Below the pieces are notes generated by a model that worked only from the letters and a program-made list of their open reading frames with translations, did not search any database and had not been told where the DNA came from. A stretch of 48,496 nt of DNA from Hysterium pulicare CBS 123377. Its lineage: Eukaryota > Ascomycota > Dothideomycetes > Hysteriales > Hysteriaceae. The stretch spans positions 1 to 48,496 of the forward strand of contig AJFK01000975.1 in NCBI GenBank assembly GCA_000467715.1. Reading direction: 5' to 3'. Each line of letters opens with the position of its first letter. Position 1 is the stretch's first letter. Positions 33,926 to 42,672 of the stretch are shown here, in pieces. A program made the translations under genes and the position numbers.

Positions 33926-34391
33926 ATGAACAACAATCTTTCGCTCCACTTCAGGTTCCTCGATCTTCCATACGAACTTCGGCTCACCAATACTCGAGCT
34001 TCTACTTCTAGAGGGTTCTCCAGAGAGATCCGTGTTTCTTGCATCATCCCACTTCGATTACTATAGGGACATCTATTATGAAAGATCACATGGAGTTCAA
34101 ATGGCAATAATTTGTACGTCACGGCAACTTCACAACGAAGGCATCAAAGTCCTCTACCAAAATACATTTCGGGTAGACATCGATGAGACGCGTTCAGTTC
34201 TGGCTGAATACTCAGTGGATGTTACGATGTCAAAGTTTTACTTGCATACCGAGCTTAGTCGTGAAGGGCTTCTGTACCTCTTCTCTCCTTGTACTTATAT
34301 TTTTGTTACACTGCAAATCAAAATAGCTATTATGACTACCTGTTACTTCCTTACAGAATGTTTGGCGGCTGGGCTATATATGATAATCTAG
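33926..34391 (+). pseudogene. 2EXR-domain relic, frameshifted and truncated
   Basis: From ATG 33926 the frame gives MNNNLSLHFRFLDLPYELR, the start of a 2EXR domain. At about 33980 the homologous sequence moves to another frame (SPILELLLLEGSP, then SRQLHNEGIKVLYQNTFRV). Removing one base in cttcggctcacc restores LRSPILELLLL, so this is a one-base insertion. The frame then ends at 34389-34391 after about 120 residues of the usual 260-300, with the C-terminal half replaced by unrelated sequence. It lies 135 bp before an intact 2EXR gene on the same strand, so it looks like a decayed tandem duplicate. Confidence 0.7.
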
Positions 34392-34525
34392 TTCTTGTGT
34401 GTAACTTTACTCACTAATAAAAGAATTCAACAAGTTTCAGCCGACATCATCTGCCGCAGAGACATAACAGTCACACAAGAATCGCGACTGTCTTTTCGGT
34501 TATACAGGCTTAAGAGCTCTCAGGG

Positions 34526-35518
34526 ATGACTCGGCCCACTGAGGAGCAGCGGCAGCATGCTCTCAATGTCGTTAAGAGATCCCTTGAGAGATGCAGGTAG
34601 GTTTCTACAGTATTTTGGCACTCTCTTGTCCGGTACACCTGAAACAATAGCAGAAACCAAAAGATGAGGGCGGATAGCTTTGGCCGGCGTGCAAAGCGCC
34701 ATCGTACACAGCGCCGTCGTACAGAGCGCGAAGGGTTTCCACGCCTAGGTCTTTTTCTATTTCTCGACTTACCTGCGGAGCTTCGAGAAGCGATCTACGA
34801 GCTTTTACTCTTACAAGAAGACCATCTGGCTGTACCCCAATTTAATGCATTCACAAACACAACCAAATATAAGCCCGGACTCGTTCACAGGGTCCAAGTG
34901 GAAATCCTTCGAGTCTCAAAGCAGGTGCACATGGAAGCAGTGGACGTTCTATACCGGAACTTATTCTGGACCACTGTGAGCCAAGATCGAGTTTGTTTTA
35001 CCAGCCGTCAAGAACCAGGCCCTTCAGCCATTTGGTACGGTAATGAGATTGCAAGTTTAAGCTTTAAGAACGATATTAATGATCCAGCCCTACGATGTGG
35101 CTGGGATCTATCTCGGACTACTCGGTTCTCGCTTCACATTAATATCTCGAAGGGTACCGATATTGCTGATAGGTTCATGCGGCTTCGTTTCTGTAAAATG
35201 ACCAGTCTAAGGGAACTAGATATAACTTTCACCGACAACGACACGGGGACCGACCGGAATTTAGACGCTTTTCAACGCGGCGAGCAGCAACTCAGTTTCA
35301 TGCTTCGAAACATGATCAAGAATCTCGTAGCTGTAATTTCTAGATCGGTCAAAACGATTACGTGGGACAGGCAAAAACGTTGTTGGGATGAAGAGCATCC
35401 GGGGGGAAACGGACCGGGACACATGGATGCGAGAAAGGCTCTTGCACCGAGGAATCATTTTGAGGAACTTGAATGCATGTGTGGTGTTGACGTGCCTTAT
35501 TACTTGGATATTTATTGA
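34526..35518 (+). CDS. 2EXR-domain protein with basic N-terminus (311 aa)
   Basis: Two exons, 34526-34596 (MTRPTEEQRQHALNVVKRS) and 34654-35518, joined across a 57-bp intron (donor GTAGGT, acceptor GCAG); 936 nt, 312 codons. A very basic stretch (RRAKRHRTQRRRTERE, probable NLS) precedes the 2EXR signature LFLFLDLPAELREAIYELLL. Next come VEILRVSKQVHMEAVDVLYR, a WDLSRTTRFSLHI block and LRNMIKNLVAVI, all shared with the copies at 36678 and 39957. The conserved order implies one family with a variable N-terminal exon. Nuclear location is plausible from the basic region; function unknown. Confidence 0.78.
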
Positions 35519-36677
35519 GGATGTCGGAAATGGGAGCTTTCTAGAGCTTTCGCACTGCTTGGACACTAGCTGGAAAGTAGAAGAGGCATCAAGAAGTCTG
35601 TAACTAGAGGATCATGACATCGGGGGAGAGAATCTTGTTAAGGCACAGGAGGGCGCTGAGTTGGTAAAACATACATTTAATACTGGGTGAGATAGGACTG
35701 TGCCATGGGTGCGCGTAGATGGATCGGGCTTTGGGAAGCGGATGAAATCCAGTTCGAGTCCGTGAGAGCAAGGTTTAGTTCCTTACTTGCCAATAGTCTC
35801 TGTGGACTTCTAGGAAGTATGCTTTCTTTGTTTACCTTTAGAATGCACTTATACACAAGCTTTCAAATATATCCTAGAGTGTACCTGGAACAGTTAGGCT
35901 TTAGTAAACCGGCTAAATATAGTCCGCATCCATAAGAGCATAATCCAAGTTCTGCTTTCTTTACATCCTTTATCAATACCTACAAGAACGCTCCTTCTTT
36001 TCCTACACAAAGAGAACACTAGTACAAGCTTTCAGACGTATCCTAAGGCTGGAGTTCCCACACACAAGGTTTTCCATTCCGGTACTCCTAGCTACAAAAT
36101 TATCATATGTCATTTCAGAGCACGTTCTTCAAGGACACTCTCTTCCTCAGCTAATCAACAGCTGCACGGCCACCGGCGAGTGCAGAAGGAAATAAAGCAG
36201 CGGAAGAATCGTCTCGCTTTCCGGCTCGCTTTCTGTCTGGGCTAACAAATGACGACTAAAGATTACCCGACGCTCCAGTGGATTGTAAGAGATTCATGTT
36301 GGAGCGCGGACGCAAGGCAGTTCCAAACTTGGACCAAAAAGGACCTTCATATCTTCTAGAATGAGCTTATATGTTCGAATAAGCCGATACAAACTATATT
36401 CTGGCGAGATTTGTATGACCAAAAGCGCGGAATGAGATAAGATTTGCTTTTCCCTCCTCCTATGGTGAATCCTGTTTAAAAAGCAGTGAAGTACAGGTGC
36501 GAATCAGCGGCCGAGGAAGCAAGCAAAAGCAGTGAACAGCACGTGTTCCGGACAAAGGACCGCCTAGTCACTTCTTATGAATAAATAATACCTTGCTGGA
36601 GTGCTTCTCTGATTACCTACTAACCTCTCTGCACTGAACAACTGACTACGACTAGACTATCAAGTGCGCTAGTTGCG
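35519..36677. other. Intergenic; imperfect direct repeat
   Basis: No gene supported. Two related segments, acaagctttcaaatatatcc (about 35855) and acaagctttcagacgtatcc (about 36023), form an imperfect direct repeat of unknown origin. The last 100 bp is the promoter of the 36678 gene. Confidence 0.45.
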
Positions 36678-37868
36678 ATGACTCGGATTATGCATACGGC
36701 ACACATGTCGATTGCAGGGTGGCCTTATGTCATACCGTCACCACCGAAGCCGCTATACTTGTCTTTGCAGATGACGAGGTCCATGGTTCAAACCTCAGGA
36801 GTGAGGAAGTAGGTATCCATATCTACCATTCAAAACATCAACTAAAGAGTCAGGCGCAAAACAAAGTCGAAGTCCCAGCAGTGGTCGCGATCGAAAGGCA
36901 ACAAGAAGCAAGCTCCAACCGCAAGTGTGCAGTATGTACATCTTTATCCGCTAACATCGTAGCGGGATCACTTATGACACTCCAGACCAAAACCTCAGAA
37001 AGGCCACTTCCTATTCCTCAACCTCCCTCGCGAGCTTCGAGACTTGGTATACGAATACGTTGTTGGAAAGAACCGCAATGCCACCAAACTCACATTCCCA
37101 CGCAACTCTGACCCGGAAGAATCTGATTCTGATATGAAAGAGTATGAGGAGCCTGAGGAAGAGCCCACCGTACCTCCAGGGTTCATTGCAAGTAAGACGT
37201 CTCAGGGTTGGCAGTTTGTAGAGAGTGCCACTGGCGACACCAACTGGTATCCAGTTACAAACACACGAATTTTCAGGATCAACCACCAAATCAGCCAAGA
37301 GGCCACGCATATACTTTACCAACAGAATACGTTCTACGTCACACTCGACTGGCACACAACAATACTTGCGAAATGTCCCCCATACCCCATTTACAATTCC
37401 AGCAAGTGGGCTATTCCTTCTATGTGGGATCTATCCAACATCGCGAACTTGTGGATTCGTATCAATCTTGGTGAACAACCCGAATGGACCCCAATGGCAG
37501 AGATGGGATGGTCCGGTTTCTACCAGATGAAAAGTCTTAGATCTTTGCAAGTATTCATCACAGTGGGTAATTATAACAGAGCTCGTCCACAAGGCATCAC
37601 GAAAATAGATTTTATACCTGGATGGGATCCATACCCTCAGAATCCCCCGGAGTATCGACTCCTGATGAGGAACCTCATTGCATCTGTTCCTAAGTCTGCC
37701 GGGGCAATCAAGTTTGGTCTTGATTCTGAGAACAATGCGAAGTATTGGGTGCCCAAGAAGGAGCAAACTTGGGTGGGTGTTGTTGACAAGGAGGTGCTCC
37801 AGCGTACTGCTTCTGAGTTTGAGGCCCTTCGCGGAAGCGACGCGGAATATGCTCGAAGCTTGGAGTGA
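36678..37868 (+). CDS. 2EXR-domain protein with H3-tail-related leader exon (363 aa)
   Basis: Three exons: 36678-36808, 36854-36931 and 36986-37868. Introns are 45 bp (donor GTAGGT, acceptor TCAG) and 54 bp (donor GTATGT, branch GCTAAC, acceptor CCAG); 1092 nt, 364 codons. Exon 1 (MTRIMHTAHMSIAGW, then IPSPPKPLYL and MVQ) aligns with exon 1 of the 39957 locus, whose start is plainly H3-tail-like; here the resemblance is degenerate (M-x-R, TA, S, G). Exon 2 is 78 nt and basic (KRKTKSKSQQWSRSKG). Exon 3 holds the 2EXR signature FLFLNLPRELRDLVYEYVVG, an acidic insertion (DPEESDSDMKEYEEPEEEP), IFRINHQISQEATHILY and the family C-terminus ending LRGSDAEYARSLE. All splice phases agree. Probably nuclear; biochemical role unknown. 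Confidence 0.75.
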
Positions 37869-38326
37869 GTTCTGGAGAGGATTAGTTGAAGAAAATGTAG
37901 ACGAAGATATGCAAGTAGACTTGACGGCCAGTGCTAGAAGATGATGGGGTTGAATAGCAGGTACTCAGATAACTTGTCAGATTGCAGCTATGAAGTTCCA
38001 TTCTGAACTACGGATTCTTGATTGATTTGGAAAGAATGGAATTAAATGACTAGATTGGTGACGTCGATGTGGGTTAGACATGAAAGAAGAAGGCCTTACT
38101 TTGTCACCAAGGTCTGTCAGCGTCACACGACAAGTCTAGAGGGAGTGACTCAAAGTGAACTGGTTCAAGGCTGATTTTATATGTCCCATCGCTGTTGTCT
38201 TGGTGGCACCTTGGGCATGCAGTGCCGAGGTTTCGTCGGCCACTCCGGCCTCCGGCTACTAGGCACCCACAAACATACTCCTTCTCCACCCTACGTAGAC
38301 TGGGGAAAAGGACTCTTCAATATACA
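37869..38326. other. Intergenic
   Basis: 3' flank of the 2EXR gene and upstream region of the H3-tail-like ORF. The frame of that ORF is open back to 38195, without an ATG. Confidence 0.45.
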
Positions 38327-38590
38327 ATGGCGAGAACTGGCCAGACGTCTCGATTCTCCACTACCGGGAAGGTGCCTCGCGGACGACTTGCTTCAAAGGG
38401 GTTCGCGCAGCTGGTTGTTCACGACCAAAGCCGCATCCAAAATATCTACCCTTCCCTAGTGTCCAGGGATCGTGAGTTGTGGAAGGAGGTCCTTGGTCGG
38501 AGTGGGCTCGTGTTAATGGAAGATTTTAGCCTTTCCAACATGTCATTCTTTAAGAGAATTATCTTCAGCATGCACTACATAACAATGTAA
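38327..38590 (+). CDS. ORF with histone-H3-tail-like N-terminus (87 aa), possibly truncated
   Basis: ATG 38327 opens MARTGQTSRFSTTGK, then VPRGRLASK. Against the canonical H3 tail this is about 17 of the first 24 residues identical. In H3 numbering K4 is Gly, K9 is Phe and K18 is Gly, while R2, R8, S10, K14, R17 and K23 are kept. Resemblance stops after residue 24: the rest (AQLVVHDQSRIQNIYPSL, then RDRELWKEVLGRS) has no histone fold. The ORF ends at the edge of an AT-rich region, so a downstream part may have been lost; a possible donor (GTAAGA) lies at the very end. It lies between two 2EXR genes with related leaders. Confidence 0.6.
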   Translation: MARTGQTSRFSTTGKVPRGRLASKGFAQLVVHDQSRIQNIYPSLVSRDRELWKEVLGRSGLVLMEDFSLSNMSFFKRIIFSMHYITM

Positions 38591-39956
38591 GAAATATAAT
38601 ATTTGATCTAGAGCAATTCTAGACAAATAGAAGTATTATAATAATTTACACTAGTAAAATTTATATTACTTCTCTGGTGCTAATAAAACTTAGTAGGCTC
38701 TAATTTACATATATAGTCCTGTTTTAAAAACATTTATATAGTTTTGGAAATTTGTAATTAGTCTAGACTTCGTTAATATAAAAATTTACTAGAGAGCGAG
38801 GAGATTAGGTGTTCGTCAATCTAGATTAGTAGATCTTTCTGCCTCGACATCCGTACCAAAAATAAAACAAGGCAACCCCGCTCGATTTGCTTAACAGTTG
38901 CACTATTCAGCCTACCGTAGAGTTTATACCACATAGCTGAGCCGTATGCTTGTAGAAGAAAAAGTCCGCCCAATAGATTTCGGCTAGATGAACCTGTCGA
39001 AAATAGACTCTAGTATAGCCTTGCTACCGCTCGCGAACAATGACATTTACCGAGACAATTTGGCGACTAGATGTCAACTAAGAAATCTCTCAGCCTCCGA
39101 GCCTCTCTACGCTGCATGATATTTTACCCAATCCATAGAATGTTAAACAATCTCAAGCCAAGGAAGATTTCCCATCGTTCGAGATAGATTAGTTTAAGAC
39201 AGGATGATGAATACACCCGAAAAGGGCAGATCGAAGGGAGTGACAAAAGTGTTCGCACCCTCCCCGCCAAACTATTAAACTTAACCTTAAATTAAACCTA
39301 TTTTCGAACTATAAATTCTTGGTTTATTCATATAAAAGGTATATTTTAAGATAGATATACTTCTAGGGTTTATTTCGTGTTATTCTGATTTTTAGTTTTA
39401 ATGACTATTATTATGTAACCCAGCTACTAAAAAGCTTAGAATAGTTTTAGAACACGTTTGTCACCTGTGGATGCACATTAATTGGATGTGTGCATGTTGC
39501 TTGTAAATCTAATCCGAACTTTACACATGCGTAGCACTGGAGTTGATAGAGGTATCTACACTTTAGAGTTATAAATAATGCCTTTCGCAATTATTTGTCA
39601 AATATATAGGGGTATAAATTTCAAGCTTCAATATCATGTGCACGTCTCCGCCAGTAATTTAGAACCGATATTCTATACCCGCATCCCGTTCATTCATGGA
39701 ATAACGAAACATGCCCACGACCACAAATATTCAAATCCGCAAAATGAGGCCATCGGTGAATGAAGCAGCGGCCGATTGGCCCGTATGCTACTCAATCAGT
39801 TCGCCTAAGCTTAGTTGCGACTCACGGCAAACCGATATAAAAGCATTCGGCCTCCACTTGCCGTGACCGAGCCGAAAACACCACATCTCCCAACACCACT
39901 GTTGTCGTGTAGTAGTTCGTTTACACGAAATCGTGAAACAAAGCGACAGCCTCGTC
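38591..39956. repeat. AT-rich, partly RIP-like region
   Basis: Two clearly AT-rich blocks (about 38591-38800 and 39270-39430) flank moderately AT-rich DNA with no coding signal. It probably contains remnants of an inserted element. The last 120 bp is the promoter of the H3-tail-like/2EXR locus, with a TATAAAAG box at about 39836-39843. Confidence 0.55.
39836..39843 (+). promoter_or_regulatory. TATA box of the H3-tail-like gene
   Basis: TATAAAAG lies 121 bp upstream of ATG 39957, followed by a C/A-rich leader. It is the best TATA match seen in this part of the window. Confidence 0.5.
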
Positions 39957-41301
39957 ATGGCTCGAACTATCCAGACCGCACCAAGATCCGCCGGAGGAAA
40001 AGCACCGCGCAAACAACTCGGCGCGATGAGTGCCGCACCGTGTAGACCACTTGCTGCGATGGGTCTACCGCGGCGACAACTTGCCTCGAGTAGTGCAATC
40101 CCACCGCAGCCACCACCAATATACCTACCTTTCGCAGGGCCACAGCTGGCAATAGTTCAAAAGTGAGTTTTACACCTGGGCTATTAGTTCTTTTCTAACA
40201 GGTGCAGACCAAAGCGAAAAGCAAAATCGATTGCTCAGAGGTGGACTAGAAATAAGAGAGGACGATTGGCCAAGAAATTGTAAGCATACTATCGCTTAGT
40301 CCCTTCCCTGTGTATATCAACGCTCATCAAGCCGTAGACAAATGTCCATGGCAGTTACTGTTGAAATCTAGAAGGCTGGAAGGCCCTGAAGGAGGCTGGT
40401 AGATTTCGCTCCATTAGCTATATAACTAGGTAGCCCTCCAGGCATAGATAGTTAAGTAATCTGAACTCTTTTTCACCAGATTTCAACAGTTACAGAGGAG
40501 ACTGCAATCGTGCGCGAAGTAACCGAGCAACAGCCATTCCGGTTTCTCGTTTTGCCCCGCGAGATTCGCGATATGGTATACGAGTACGTTGTGGGAAAAC
40601 ATCGCGATGCGGCCACGACAATCTTCAATGGAAATAGGATTTCTGACATTCAAGAGAGCACTCATCATACTCGAATCAGTGGGCGTCGCCTCACGTACAC
40701 GAGGATCTTCGGCATCAACCAGCAGATATCTAATGAAGCCAAAGACATGCTTTACAGTCACAACATGTTCTTTGTGACTTTGAGACTGGGCATGATGAAA
40801 TTCGTGGTGCCGCAAAACATATACTTTGAGAGCCCCATCCCCCTAGGGTGGGATCTTTCCAGAATCCGCAAACTTTGCATTCGAATTGACTTGGATCTGG
40901 GGGACGATGTCCGCAATTTGATGGCAGGTTGCTTGTGGTCTGCGCTGTATGAGATGAATAGTCTCAAGTCCTTACAATTCTTCATCACATGGCAGGCTTT
41001 TGACAACAACTGGGCTACACCCGATCCGTCCAGCATTACGACCAGAAACTTCGTCTTGGGAGAAGGTCAATATCCCCGCAATCCTCCAGAGTACCAAGTT
41101 ATGATGAAGAACTTAATTGCAGCTATCCCCAAGTCAGTCGGAAACATTACCTTTGGTATCACTCCCAGCGATGCAAACTTGTTCCTAGAGTTCTACGAAC
41201 ACATGGAGACTGCCGTGGCAGACAAGAGTGTTCTCGAACGCACTTACAAGGAGTTTGAAGGCCTCCGGGGGACTGATGCGGAGTATGCCAACAGCATCTG
41301 A
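39957..41301 (+). CDS. H3-tail-like leader plus 2EXR domain; reading frame broken between them
   Basis: Exon 1 (39957-40162) encodes MARTIQTAPRSAGG, then KAPRKQL, about 17 of 21 residues identical to the H3 tail, then a decayed stretch and IPPQPPPIYLPF. Intron 1 (40163-40201, or to 40207) has donor GTGAGT. Exon 2 (40202-40279, 78 nt) is basic (KCRPKRKAKSIAQRWTRNKR) and matches the 36678 gene in length and sequence. Donor GTAAGC at 40280 ends in phase 2. The 2EXR part (open from 40465; QPFRFLVLPREIRDMVYEYV, then IFGINQQISNEAKDMLY, to stop 41299-41301) needs a one-base join that no visible AG acceptor supplies. A MITE at 40358-40489 occupies the intron. If intron 2 is not spliced, a 95-residue basic H3-tail-like protein results (stop 40281). 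Either a pseudogene or two separate products. Confidence 0.6.
40358..40489. mobile_element. 132-bp MITE, Tourist/PIF-Harbinger-like
   Basis: Perfect 12-bp terminal inverted repeats, CTGTTGAAATCT at 40358-40369 and AGATTTCAACAG at 40478-40489, flanked by TTA at 40355-40357 and 40490-40492. A three-base TTA/TAA target duplication is typical of PIF-Harbinger elements and their non-autonomous Tourist MITEs. The interior has no ORF. It lies in the presumed intron between the H3-tail-like exons and the 2EXR exon. Removing element plus one TTA gives ggcagTTAcagagg, a plausible original intron end. Confidence 0.75.
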
Positions 41302-42672
41302 TGTTATGGCATGTGATAGCACACCATGGCGAGTGCGGACGAGGTAATGTGGACATCACATTCAACAAAGATAAGGTGTTCAGCAAAGAAGGTAAATTGC
41401 TACCATGGATATTGCTGCTTCGAAGTGAGGGTGTCGATGATGTAACATAGCTAGGAACAGGTTAGACAAGTTTTGGCGGTGCAGCTTAAGTTTCTAGTTA
41501 CTCCCCAGACTCTACTTGTCTACATCACCCCAACTTGGCTTCCATAAATTATGCACAAAATACGAAAGTTTCGATTCATTTTGTTCACTGATGTGTTGAA
41601 TCTTAACATATTATATAACAAGAGCTAAATAAAGAGTTAGGGACAGTTGCTGCCAGAATATATTCTGGTGCTTACCACTCAGTCAAGCCTCATAAACGCA
41701 AGCCATCTTGAACGCTAGAAATCCGTTAGTAATCGGCGCAACGACACTCAACATAATGTTAGAGATGCCTATGTCGTCGAACATATCTGTTTCGGGTAAG
41801 TTGTTCGTCTAGCCTATACCATATCGCAACAGTAGAGTAAGCGTAAAGCAGTGGCTAATAATGAGTTAAATCTGCTGAGAAGAAGCACGTAATGAGAAAA
41901 TACCGCGAATATTTTTCTTGCGGCCATGCACAATCCCTCGATATCCACCCCAACGAAGCACTTTGAAGAAGAGTTTGATTAAGCTCAACCACGCGTAAGC
42001 GGCGATTATATTTAAAGCTCTCATTTAAACGATGCACTTTAAAGGCCAGAAATATAACCTCCAAGTTCTCCATTGCGCTGCGCAAAACCAAGTCTGAAAC
42101 AACGACGAGAGATCCTAATTAAAAACACATTTGATGATGCAGGGGCTAGCTATTAAGGATGAAAAGAGATTTCTTAACTATCTATGATGGATATGCTATT
42201 CTATCTCAAAGTTTCTCAGATTATGAAGGGACGTTGCCAGGCCAGGCGTTAGTATGTTCTAAACGGGGTTTATACAGTCACAATTCCAGCAAAGAAGCGT
42301 GACAATCATTTCCAGACTTTAACTGATACTATTAGGACCAATTGAACGGTTCTAAACATAGAGGACGAGGTCTTAGTTGTATAGAATACCTCTTCGAAGT
42401 TTCTATCACCGGATGCAGTCAGTAGAGTTGAGGGAGGGCTGATTTTGTCTCTTCGGCATCTTGGCTATCAAACTTATGTGAGCCTCATGCTTGCGATGGC
42501 GTACAGACTACAACATACTTGCATTAATGACCTTATTATTTGAGGAAAATACTTTTTTACGCTACTCGCACAGCACCATCAATAAGTCAAGTCCATCAAC
42601 TTGAACCTAGCCGCCCTTCGCTCATTCTCAACTCCAACCTCCATCTAAAACCCCCCCTCTACAATAATCCCC
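41302..42672. other. Intergenic; contains an orphan F-box promoter fragment
   Basis: 1.4 kb without a supported gene. 41964-42013 repeats the upstream block of F-box copy 3 (17554-17604), listed separately. No F-box coding sequence was found next to it. Confidence 0.5.
41964..42013. repeat. Orphan copy of an F-box upstream block
   Basis: Matches 17554-17604 over about 50 bp at roughly 80% by eye (tgaagaa, aagctcaa, cacgcgta, gattatattt), same orientation. It is probably the remnant of a duplicated F-box locus whose coding part was lost. Confidence 0.6.

Noticed and set aside
35748-35775. agttcgagtcc resembling a tRNA B box
   Set aside because: The expected acceptor and D-arm partners upstream are absent.
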